Assembly (NCBI GenBank): GCA_946543495.1
Contig: CAMNLS010000104.1
Span: 1-5,354, forward strand
Length of the DNA: 5,354 nt
Direction: 5' to 3'
Source of the DNA: an uncultured Selenomonadales bacterium
Lineage (GTDB): Bacteria > Bacillota > Negativicutes > Selenomonadales > Selenomonadaceae
Part shown: piece by piece, positions 1 through 5,340 of the stretch
Numbering within the stretch: position 1 is the first letter of the stretch
Layout of the letters: each line of letters opens with the position of its first letter
Position numbers and translations under genes: made by a program
The notes under the pieces: generated by a model
Told to the model about the DNA's origin: nothing
The model's input: the letters and a program-made list of their open reading frames with translations, nothing else
The model's database searches: none

Positions 1-172
1 AGAGCGTTTGACGGCTACGGCTATAAAACCACGTGTAGCCCGTCTCAATCGTCTTGTTGAGTGATTCTTCGTTCATGTAGGCAAGCATGAGCACTTGTCC
101 GCTTTCCTCTTGCACAATCGCTGGAACAAGTCCGCGCTCGTCGAATTTTATTTTGCTGATGTCAATGTCCAT
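1..172 (-). CDS. hisI: Phosphoribosyl-AMP cyclohydrolase, N-terminal part (3' end off the window)
   Basis: Partial gene: the first 57 codons are present and the rest lies beyond the left edge. The product opens the purine ring of phosphoribosyl-AMP to give ProFAR, the third step of histidine biosynthesis, in the cytoplasm. The visible part carries the conserved start of the family: LVPAIVQ (residues 15-21), LMLAYMN (28-34) and WFYSRSR (48-54). The cysteine/aspartate metal-binding motifs of HisI would follow and cannot be checked here. The ATG at 172-170 is supported by an AGGGAGG ribosome binding site at 181-187, about 8 bases upstream. A well-formed promoter lies directly upstream, so hisI (or a fused hisIE; the C-terminus is not visible) is transcribed from here rather than as the tail of a longer his operon. 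It diverges from the flavodoxin lipoprotein gene. Family assignment is firm; fusion status is unknown. Confidence 0.9.
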   Translation of the reverse strand, partial: MDIDISKIKFDERGLVPAIVQEESGQVLMLAYMNEESLNKTIETGYTWFYSRSRQTL

Positions 173-197
173 AAAAAAGACCTCCCTTATTTCGCCT

Positions 198-226
198 ATT
201 GTAGCTAATTTCGGGCGGCGTGGCAA
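198..226 (-). promoter_or_regulatory. Sigma70-type promoter of hisI
   Basis: Read on the minus strand, TTGCCA (226-221) and TACAAT (203-198) are separated by exactly 17 bp. Each matches five of six consensus bases. The -10 ends about 25 bases before the ATG, leaving room for a start site and the ribosome binding site at 181-187. I saw no operator-like palindrome around it. Confidence 0.7.
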
Positions 227-243
227 GCTTTTAATTCAGACGT

Positions 244-272
244 GTGACAAAGACGAGGCTTTATGCTATAGT
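244..272 (+). promoter_or_regulatory. Sigma70-type promoter of the flavodoxin lipoprotein gene
   Basis: GTGACA (244-249) and TATAGT (267-272) are 17 bp apart on the plus strand. Transcription would begin near 279, giving a leader of about 30 bases before the ATG at 311. The ribosome binding site is GAGGTG at 300-305. It points away from the hisI promoter, and the two -35 boxes are 17 bp apart, so a single regulator could act on both; no such site was recognised. Confidence 0.6.
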
Positions 273-310
273 AACCAACATGAATTGATTAACGTTGATG
301 AGGTGATGAC

Positions 311-967
311 ATGAAGAAAATTTTTTTACTCATGCTGATGATTTTGACGCTTAGCGGTTGCGGCAATTCAGCTCAAGACAAAACTACCGCCGAGACGGCT
401 AAAGCTCAAGTCGTCGACAAGACTCCGGCTCCGACTGCCGCCGCTGACAAAAAAATTCTCGTCGTGTACTTCTCGCGCACGGGCGAAGAATACGGCGTGG
501 GCAGAATCACTAAAGGCAACACGGCGATTGTGGCTGACTACATCGCGCAGAAACTCAACGCGAACACCTTTGAAGTCAAAGCCGCCACGCCTTATCCTGA
601 CGAATACGAAGCTTGTACGGAACTAGCAAAGCAGGAGCTTGAATCAAACGCAAGACCAGCTTTTGCGGCTAATGTCGGGAACCTTGCGCAGTACGATACA
701 ATCTTTGTTGGCTATCCAATTTGGTGGGGAGCTTTGCCGCGTGTGATGATGACTTTCCTTGAGGCTAACGACTTCAGCGGCAAGACAATCATTCCGTTTT
801 GCACGCATGGCGGTAGCGGCTTGGCAGGCACTGAACGCGAGATTAAAGAGGCTTGCCCGAATGCAAACGTTCTTCAAGGCTTGGCGATTAGCGGACGTGC
901 CGCGCAGAATGACTTCACTGCCGCTCAAAAGGACGTTGACACTTGGATTAAAGACTTAGGCTATTAA
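311..967 (+). CDS. Flavodoxin-domain lipoprotein
   Basis: 218 residues. The N-terminus is a lipoprotein signal: two lysines, a hydrophobic stretch (4-15) and lipobox LSGC with the acylated Cys at 17, so the mature protein should be anchored on the outer face of a membrane. A low-complexity Ala/Thr/Pro/Lys tether (about 20-46) leads to a flavodoxin fold from residue 48. Its first strand, ILVVYFSRTG (49-58), and GNTAIVA (69-75) form the FMN phosphate loop; YPIWWG (135-140) and THGGSG (165-170) fit the other flavin-contacting loops. The domain resembles the Flavodoxin_4 type and is near full length. It probably binds FMN and carries electrons or acts as an oxidoreductase outside the cytoplasm; the partner is not visible. 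Position +2 is Gly, so there is no Asp retention signal of the E. coli kind. It has its own promoter and lies 57 bp before the GT51 gene, which may share its transcript. Confidence 0.85.
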   Translation: MKKIFLLMLMILTLSGCGNSAQDKTTAETAKAQVVDKTPAPTAAADKKILVVYFSRTGEEYGVGRITKGNTAIVADYIAQKLNANTFEVKAATPYPDEYEACTELAKQELESNARPAFAANVGNLAQYDTIFVGYPIWWGALPRVMMTFLEANDFSGKTIIPFCTHGGSGLAGTEREIKEACPNANVLQGLAISGRAAQNDFTAAQKDVDTWIKDLGY

Positions 968-984
968 AAAAAATTCTTTTGTGA

Positions 985-990
985 TATACT
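985..990 (+). promoter_or_regulatory. Possible extended -10 promoter for the GT51 gene
   Basis: TATACT at 985-990, preceded by TGA (982-984), resembles an extended -10 element. No good -35 lies 17 bp upstream (TATTAA at 962-967). A start near 997 would give a leader of about 28 bases including the ribosome binding site. Read-through from the flavodoxin gene is the alternative. Confidence 0.35.
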
Positions 991-1026
991 CTCCGCAACG
1001 AAACTTGAGGGGAGTAATTTTTTTTT
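987..1026 (+). terminator. Terminator-like hairpin merged with the GT51 ribosome binding site and start codon
   Basis: TACTCTCC (987-994) can pair with GGGGAGTA (1009-1016) in eight continuous base pairs, one of them a G-U wobble, around a 14-base loop. An A and nine Ts (1018-1026) follow, as in an intrinsic terminator. The 3' arm is also the Shine-Dalgarno sequence of the GT51 gene (1008-1014), and the T run ends in its TTG start codon (1025-1027). In a read-through transcript from the flavodoxin gene the hairpin could terminate transcription or mask the ribosome binding site. A transcript starting near 997 would lack the 5' arm. The long loop makes it weaker than a typical terminator; function is inferred. 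Confidence 0.45.
1008..1014 (+). promoter_or_regulatory. Ribosome binding site that fixes the TTG start of the GT51 gene
   Basis: AGGGGAG lies 10 bases before TTG at 1025. No in-frame ATG or GTG occurs nearby, and starting at TTG leaves a normal short basic segment before the membrane anchor. This decides the start in favour of TTG. Confidence 0.7.
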
Positions 1027-2008
1027 GAGCAACGATAAACCAAAACGTTCTTTCCGAGTCATCTTTAAGCTTATAAGATTTATTATTGCAATGGTGCTGA
1101 CGTTTGTTATCTCGTTCGCCGTGACTCTGTATCTTAAAAGCGATAATCCCACTGGTCAAATTGATTCCATTGCCGACGAAATTTTTTCCGATGACAAGCC
1201 GTTGAAACGCGGTAAGGCACCAGAAATAAAAACGCTCTTCGACGATCGCAACAGTCAACCTTTTGACCCTTCCAAATACGATGACAGTAAAAAAACTTCC
1301 GTCGCCCCGACCAGATATGACGACGATAAAAAAGTTTCCGTCGATACGACACCCACTCGCGAAGAAGAAGAACTTGGCGTTCTTGATAGCGTCGACCGCA
1401 TGACTTCTATTATCCCAGCCGTCGAGGAAAAGGTAAAAGGTCTTGAACACTACGTCACGATAGATAAATTACCGCCTCTCCTCTGTCAAGCCGTTGTTGC
1501 CGTCGAAGACAATCGCTTTTATAAGCACAAGGGCTTTGACTTTATCGGCATTGCCCGCGCAGTCTTCGTGAACGTCGAAGCGGGCGAAATTCAAGAGGGA
1601 GCGTCGACTATCACTCAACAGACCGTGAAGAATCTTTTCCTTACAAGCGACCAAACCTTCACGCGCAAAGCTGAAGAACTCGTCCTTGCTATGAATATGG
1701 AAAAGGACTTCGATAAAGACAAGATACTTGAAATATATTTGAACGTGATTTATTTTGGCTCGAACTTTTATGGGATTTATGACGCGGCGCAAGGTTACTT
1801 TGGTAAAGAGCCAGCCGACTTGACGATTGCTGAATGTGCTATGCTTGCCGGTCTTCCGAATGCGCCGAGCCTCTATTCCCCTTACGTTGACTTCCACCTT
1901 GCTAAAAAACGTCAGCTCATTGTTATCGACGCAATGGAGAAATACGGCGTCATAAGCAGTCGCGAAGCCGAAAGTGCACGCATTGAAGAAATTATCCTTG
2001 CGCAATAA
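1025..2008 (+). CDS. Membrane-anchored peptidoglycan glycosyltransferase (GT51, no transpeptidase domain)
   Basis: 327 residues. It polymerises lipid II into glycan strands on the outer face of the cytoplasmic membrane. After a short basic cytoplasmic tail, one membrane segment spans about 17-37. A charged, Asp/Lys-rich linker of roughly 90 residues follows, then the GT51 domain from about 140 to the end. All family motifs are present: EDNRFYKHKG (161-170, catalytic Glu161), GASTITQQ (192-199), RKAEE (214-218), KILEIYLN (233-240) and LAGLPNAP (274-281). No penicillin-binding transpeptidase domain follows; the protein stops where class A PBPs enter their linker. It is therefore a monofunctional transglycosylase, longer than typical MtgA because of the linker. 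Translation starts at TTG. The stop codon touches the terminator of the convergent RTX operon. The gene shows no frameshift and looks intact; I leave the symbol blank because mtgA orthology cannot be shown. Confidence 0.88.
   Translation: MSNDKPKRSFRVIFKLIRFIIAMVLTFVISFAVTLYLKSDNPTGQIDSIADEIFSDDKPLKRGKAPEIKTLFDDRNSQPFDPSKYDDSKKTSVAPTRYDDDKKVSVDTTPTREEEELGVLDSVDRMTSIIPAVEEKVKGLEHYVTIDKLPPLLCQAVVAVEDNRFYKHKGFDFIGIARAVFVNVEAGEIQEGASTITQQTVKNLFLTSDQTFTRKAEELVLAMNMEKDFDKDKILEIYLNVIYFGSNFYGIYDAAQGYFGKEPADLTIAECAMLAGLPNAPSLYSPYVDFHLAKKRQLIVIDAMEKYGVISSREAESARIEEIILAQ
1277..1342 (+). repeat. Short tandem duplication in the GT51 linker
   Basis: YDDSKKTSV (residues 85-93) and YDDDKKVSV (98-106) are two copies of one motif, spaced 13 residues (39 bp) apart. 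They lie in the charged linker between the membrane anchor and the catalytic domain and lengthen it. The bases are similar but not identical. Confidence 0.7.
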
Positions 2009-2032
2009 AAAAAGACTGCCGCTTAGACAGCC
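2007..2032 (-). terminator. Intrinsic terminator of the LRR-RTX operon
   Basis: On the minus strand GGCTGTC (2032-2026), loop TAAGC and GGCAGTC (2020-2014) form a 7-bp stem with two G-U wobbles, followed by seven Ts (2013-2007). It begins 8 bases after the RTX stop codon. On the plus strand the wobbles become A-C mismatches and there is no T run, so it should act only on minus-strand transcripts. It overlaps the last bases of the GT51 stop codon (2006-2008). Confidence 0.75.
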
Positions 2033-2039
2033 GTGCAGA

Positions 2040-4064
2040 TTATTTCTTAACGAGCTTGGAACCGCTGATTTTGTAAGTGTCGTCGTTAATGTGGAAAGTC
2101 GTCGCCGTGAAATCTTTTAACGTGACGGAGCCGCCCTTGACGTTAAGCGTGAGGACTTCATTTTTGTAAGACGACGTGAATGTAAGCCCGTCAAGCGTGA
2201 GCGTGTCATTGTTGTCGAAACCGACGATAGTATCTTTGCCGTCGCCGCTGGAGTAGAAGAAAGTATCCGCGCCCGAATTGCCACACAATGAATCATTACC
2301 TACGCCGCCCCAGAGCGAATCATTGCCCGCGCCGCCGTAAAGCTTATCATCACCTGCGCCGCCATAAAGTTTATCATTGCCGCCTTGACCGTAAAGTCTA
2401 TCGTTGCCGGCGTCGCCAAGGATTGAATCGTTACTTTCGCCGCCATAGATTTTATCATTGCCCGCGCCGCCGTAAATCGTATCCTTCGATGAACCGCCGG
2501 TTATCGTGTTGTTCTTCGAGTTGCCAATGATTTTAACTTTGGTCGTTCGCTCACTACCGTCAATAACTTTAATATCCGAACCAGCTGTCACGGACGATTT
2601 ACTCAAGTCGTTTACGATTAGAGTTGTGCCGCCGACAATCGACGAATATTCCTTGCCCGACGTATCAAGCAAAGTAATCTTCGCGCCTTTTGCCTCTTGA
2701 ACGGTGAAGTTGCCACTGCCGACATAAAAAATAACATTCGAGCCACTGACCTTTGACCTTGAAATATCAGCCACATTGACAGAAATTTTATCGCCCGCCG
2801 CGTAGTCGGTGATAGTATCGTTGCCCGCCGTGTAGATAAAGATATCGTCGCCCGTGCCGCCCGTTAGTAAATCGTCGCCCGTGCCGCCGCTTAAAGTATC
2901 GTTACCCGCGCCGCCGTTCAAACTGTCATTGCCAGAGCCGCCATAGATTTTATCGTCGCCGTCATCGCCCCAGAGAATGTCTTTACCATTGCTCCCCTTA
3001 ATCGTGTCGTTGCCGCCCGCGCCGAAGATTGAATCTTTGCTCTTACTGCCGACGAGTGATTCAGCCTCATCATTGCCGAAGATTAATTTACCTGTGTCAA
3101 GTATCAACGATTGACCGCCAGAAGGATAATTCAGCGCGGCTTGCTTAGCTAACCAACGCAGGAAGATATAGCCGCCCGCATAAGCATTAGCATTGCCGGA
3201 GCCGGAACTCAAGCTTAAAGAACTTTTTAACTTCGTGGGGTTGTCCACCAACGTTTCAATAATTTTTTGCCTTAAGTCGTCGATACCGTGCGTTAATTCC
3301 GCTAAACCTTCCAAGATGAACTGCGGCAGAGATTTGCAACTTGCCACCTTAGACATCATCACAACGTGCGTTAATTCGTGAGCAAGTGTCCTATCCAAAT
3401 AGCCGGGATTGTTTGGGCTTTTGCCGTTCACGTCGCCGCTTGAAAAGCTGTTAAAATACGCGGTGTTTATAACTAATGTTATCGTCTGCCGTCCGTTTAT
3501 ATTTTTCGGATAATTAGTGTAGGCTAAGTAGCCGCCGCTCTTATCTTTTTTAAATTGTATGGTGAGGTCTTTAACTGTGGTGTCGGCGTCGGCAAGGCTG
3601 TAGCCGTAAGAGTTCTTGATAAGAGTTAAGCCCGCTTCCGCCCACCAAGTCTTCAAGGCTCGCCAGATATATTTTTCGTCGTCAGTCGTCGGCGTCTTAT
3701 ACAGTCGGATAGTCAAGCCGTCCTTAGTCGTGAACGAAGAGGCATTAAAGCTCGTGTTTAGCTTGCCGCTCTCCGGAACGATACTTGCCGCTGTTTTAGT
3801 TGAGCCGCCGCCCGCGTCGGAACCTGTGATTGCGCCGGTGTCCGCGTTGTTTAGGTTTATCCCGCACCTTGACGATAAGAATTTACTTGCGCCGTAGGTG
3901 TTAAGCTCCTTTAGCATTTTATTTATCGCCGTCGTCGCGTCGGTTAGGTAGCCGCCCGAAGCATAAGCGATTGCCTGATTCAATGCGTCCTTGCCCGAAG
4001 TGATTGCGTTTATATCCAACGAGTGCATAAATCTTTTAATGACGCCCTGTTGAGTAGTCGCCAT
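2040..4064 (-). CDS. RTX calcium-binding protein with an HExxH zinc-metalloprotease domain, probably type I secreted
   Basis: 674 residues, with no Sec signal peptide or membrane segment. In order: an N-terminal module (1-100); a predicted gluzincin-type protease domain (about 110-325) with HELTH (229-233) and EGLAE (252-256), where His229, His233 and Glu252 fit zinc ligands and Glu230 the catalytic base; RTX block 1 (339-410, eight nonapeptides); a beta cap (411-513); RTX block 2 (514-603, ten nonapeptides); and a second cap with the C-terminus (604-674). The HExxH-EGxAE spacing recalls collagenase- and flagellinolysin-like peptidases; the exact family is uncertain. RTX repeats bind calcium and fold after export, and the C-terminus probably holds the type I secretion signal. 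No HlyB/HlyD/TolC-type genes lie in the window. ATG is supported by AAGGAG 8 bases upstream. It is the second gene of an operon with the LRR gene, 15 bp apart, and is probably translationally coupled. Substrate unknown. Confidence 0.85.
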   Translation of the reverse strand: MATTQQGVIKRFMHSLDINAITSGKDALNQAIAYASGGYLTDATTAINKMLKELNTYGASKFLSSRCGINLNNADTGAITGSDAGGGSTKTAASIVPESGKLNTSFNASSFTTKDGLTIRLYKTPTTDDEKYIWRALKTWWAEAGLTLIKNSYGYSLADADTTVKDLTIQFKKDKSGGYLAYTNYPKNINGRQTITLVINTAYFNSFSSGDVNGKSPNNPGYLDRTLAHELTHVVMMSKVASCKSLPQFILEGLAELTHGIDDLRQKIIETLVDNPTKLKSSLSLSSGSGNANAYAGGYIFLRWLAKQAALNYPSGGQSLILDTGKLIFGNDEAESLVGSKSKDSIFGAGGNDTIKGSNGKDILWGDDGDDKIYGGSGNDSLNGGAGNDTLSGGTGDDLLTGGTGDDIFIYTAGNDTITDYAAGDKISVNVADISRSKVSGSNVIFYVGSGNFTVQEAKGAKITLLDTSGKEYSSIVGGTTLIVNDLSKSSVTAGSDIKVIDGSERTTKVKIIGNSKNNTITGGSSKDTIYGGAGNDKIYGGESNDSILGDAGNDRLYGQGGNDKLYGGAGDDKLYGGAGNDSLWGGVGNDSLCGNSGADTFFYSSGDGKDTIVGFDNNDTLTLDGLTFTSSYKNEVLTLNVKGGSVTLKDFTATTFHINDDTYKISGSKLVKK
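2256..2525 (-). repeat. RTX block 2: ten nonapeptide repeats
   Basis: Ten consecutive 27-bp units (residues 514-603) follow the pattern GGxGxDxUx, with examples GGAGNDKIY and GGAGDDKLY. The first and last units are degenerate (GNSKNNTIT, GNSGADTFF). Each pair of turns should hold calcium in a parallel beta-roll. The unit at 586-594 ends in Cys, unusual for RTX proteins. Confidence 0.9.
2835..3050 (-). repeat. RTX block 1: eight nonapeptide repeats
   Basis: Eight 27-bp units (residues 339-410) start with the degenerate GSKSKDSIF and become regular towards the C-terminal side (GGSGNDSLN, GGAGNDTLS, GGTGDDLLT, GGTGDDIFI). The block follows the protease domain directly and is separated from block 2 by a cap of about 100 residues without repeats. 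Confidence 0.88.
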
Positions 4065-4072
4065 GAGTGATT

Positions 4073-4082
4073 CTCCTTCCTA
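4073..4082 (-). promoter_or_regulatory. RTX ribosome binding site abutting the LRR stop codon
   Basis: On the minus strand AAGGAG (4078-4073) lies 8 bases before the RTX ATG. It comes immediately after the TAG stop of the LRR gene (4082-4080). With no hairpin or promoter between, ribosomes ending the LRR gene can restart on the RTX gene. This supports one transcript and coupled translation. Confidence 0.75.
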
Positions 4083-5285
4083 AAAACTAACCTCCACGCC
4101 GTCGCCCATGCGGCTTAGCCAATCGAAAAATCTTTTGCTAGGGACGATACCGCGTTCAATCTTCACGCCCTTGATATTTCCTTCAACGACCTGCCACGTC
4201 TCATAGCCCGTCGAGAAGTTTGATTCGGTCTGCGCGGCAGGATTTTTCTTTATCATCAGCGTGCCGTCCTCCAAGCTCCAAATGACATTCCTGCCACCGT
4301 TAATCGTCCTGTCGCCGCAATAGCAGAAAGTAAACGCGCCGTCGCCTATCGTCTTGACACTCACGGGGATTGTTAGCTGTTCAAGGCGTTTGCACTCCGC
4401 GAAGGCATTAGCAGAAATTTTCTTCACGCCCTCTTCAATGATTATCTTTTGAATGTCGCGGAGACTGTCACGCCACGGCGTCTCCGAGTAGGAATAACTT
4501 TTTATCTCGCTCACACCCCCGACTGTCAATGTTTTGCCTTCGACCTTCCAACGCAATGATTCGACGGCGGCTTGAGGCGTGAACTTACTGACGGGTTGCG
4601 GCGTCGGCTCGATAGGGAGAGGAGCTTTATCAACCTTCCAACTCAATGATTCAACGGCGGCTTGAGGTGCGGGCTTGGGCTTGGTGACGGGTTGAAGCGT
4701 TGGCTTAATAACATGTGCAGAATTATATGGAATAAGTCGTGCGCGGTTGCCTTGCGATAAATGTTTTTCAAAGCCACGTCTTCGTGGATAATGAATTTCT
4801 TTAAGGCTATTACAACCTCCGAAAACTTTTTCGCCAATAGATTCGACAGAAAAAGGAATTGTTATTTCCTCCAAGCTTGTACAATTTCTGAAAGCCCGTT
4901 TGCCAATAGAAATGACTTTATCTGGGATTGTTATGCTAGTCAAGCTTGTACAATCGCTGAAAGCTCGTTCGCCAATAGATTTGACAGAAAAAGGAATTGT
5001 TATTTCCTTCAAGCTAGTACAATCGCTGAAAGCCCATTTACCAATAGAAGTGACGCTATCGGAGATTGTTACACTATTCAAGCTTGTACAACCAGTGAAA
5101 GCATATCTTCCGATATGAGTGACGCCATCTGTAATTATGATATTTTTTATAAAGTCTCGTTTATTGCTCCATGGGGTATCTGTTACTGCGAGGTAATTTT
5201 CCATGTTGCCTGTGCCGCTGATTGTGAGCATGCCTTTGTTATCGAGTATCCACGTTAAATTTTCTCCGCATGTGCCGCTTGCCAT
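4080..5285 (-). CDS. BspA-like leucine-rich-repeat protein
   Basis: 401 residues. An N-terminal beta module (about 3-54, LTWILDNKGMLTISGTG with TPW at 37-39) leads into five consecutive 23-residue LRR_5 repeats (55-169; consensus VxSIGxxAFxxCTSLxxITI). A basic stretch (168-183) and a Pro/Lys-rich linker with a duplicated segment (about 195-250) follow. The beta module then returns (SLRWKVEGKTLTVGG, 243-257; TPW 269-271) with one and a half LRRs (287-324), and a third, divergent copy starts at NVIWSLEDGTLMI (333-345). BspA-type LRRs usually mediate binding to host or bacterial surfaces; the ligand here is unknown. There is no signal peptide, membrane segment or sorting motif, so the export route is unclear. 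ATG is supported by AGGAGG 8 bases upstream. It is the first gene of the operon with the RTX protease, suggesting that the two act at the same surface. Confidence 0.82.
   Translation of the reverse strand: MASGTCGENLTWILDNKGMLTISGTGNMENYLAVTDTPWSNKRDFIKNIIITDGVTHIGRYAFTGCTSLNSVTISDSVTSIGKWAFSDCTSLKEITIPFSVKSIGERAFSDCTSLTSITIPDKVISIGKRAFRNCTSLEEITIPFSVESIGEKVFGGCNSLKEIHYPRRRGFEKHLSQGNRARLIPYNSAHVIKPTLQPVTKPKPAPQAAVESLSWKVDKAPLPIEPTPQPVSKFTPQAAVESLRWKVEGKTLTVGGVSEIKSYSYSETPWRDSLRDIQKIIIEEGVKKISANAFAECKRLEQLTIPVSVKTIGDGAFTFCYCGDRTINGGRNVIWSLEDGTLMIKKNPAAQTESNFSTGYETWQVVEGNIKGVKIERGIVPSKRFFDWLSRMGDGVEVSF
4541..4703 (-). repeat. Imperfect direct repeat coding the proline-rich linker
   Basis: Two copies, about 4541-4608 and 4631-4703, encode QPVSKFTPQAAVESLRWKV and QPVTKPKPAPQAAVESLSWKV-type segments (the latter split around residues 199-218). 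They begin alike on the plus strand (ACCTTCCAAC, then CAATGATTC) and drift later. The duplication placed a second, truncated SLSWKVD start of the beta module within the linker. Confidence 0.75.
4779..5123 (-). repeat. Five tandem 69-bp leucine-rich repeat units
   Basis: Residues 55-169 are five 23-residue LRR_5 units without gaps. Units 2 and 4 end in EITIPFS, while units 3 and 5 begin VxSIGE, so the array has a 46-residue (138-bp) higher-order period. At the DNA level 4831-4885 and 4969-5023 are 138 bp apart and differ at only three of 55 bases, showing recent duplication or gene conversion. Confidence 0.88.
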
Positions 5286-5293
5286 TTCGATTG

Positions 5294-5299
5294 CCTCCT
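5294..5299 (-). promoter_or_regulatory. LRR ribosome binding site directly after a terminator U-tract
   Basis: Perfect AGGAGG on the minus strand, 8 bases before the ATG at 5285-5283. It follows the last T of the terminator T run (5300) with no spacer, which leaves no room for a promoter between the terminator and the gene. Confidence 0.85.
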
Positions 5300-5333
5300 A
5301 AAAAAATCGCCGCCTGAGTTTTCAAGCGACGAT
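5300..5333 (-). terminator. Strong intrinsic terminator immediately before the LRR gene
   Basis: On the minus strand ATCGTCGCTT (5333-5324) pairs with AGGCGGCGAT (5315-5306) over ten base pairs, two of them G-U. Two more pairs (G-C, A-U) close an AAAC loop, giving a 12-bp stem. Seven Ts (5306-5300) follow, the first also closing the stem. On the plus strand the two wobbles become C-A mismatches. It is either the terminator of a gene to the right or an attenuator in the LRR-RTX leader. Confidence 0.8.
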
Positions 5334-5340
5334 AGAACGG

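Noticed and set aside
87..314. Open frame of 75 codons on the plus strand
   Set aside because: It is antisense to hisI, runs through both divergent promoters, has no ribosome binding site, and ends on the start of the lipoprotein gene.
956..2005. Long open frames on the minus strand opposite the GT51 gene
   Set aside because: The plus frame has a complete GT51 motif set; the minus frames show no family motifs and no ribosome binding site.
2007..2032. Bidirectional terminator for both convergent genes
   Set aside because: On the plus strand the stem has two A-C mismatches and no T run follows, so only minus-strand use is supported.
2006..2040. GT51 gene as a truncated class A PBP pseudogene
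   Set aside because: No transpeptidase remnant follows the stop within the 31 bp before the next gene, and the GT51 domain is complete.
2288..2530. Arg/His-rich repetitive frame on the plus strand
   Set aside because: It is the complement of the RTX repeats; its periodicity comes from the 27-bp units.
2256..3050. Regular short repeats as a possible CRISPR or minisatellite
   Set aside because: There are no unique spacers; the repeats keep frame and encode GGxGxDxUx nonapeptides.
4761..5258. Repetitive 165-codon plus-strand frame
   Set aside because: It mirrors the 69-bp LRR units on the other strand; the minus frame has the LRR consensus and a perfect ribosome binding site.
5286..5326. TTGAAA (5326-5321, minus strand) as a -35 box for the LRR gene
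   Set aside because: It lies in the terminator stem and loop, and the -10 would fall on the T run and ribosome binding site, leaving no usable leader.
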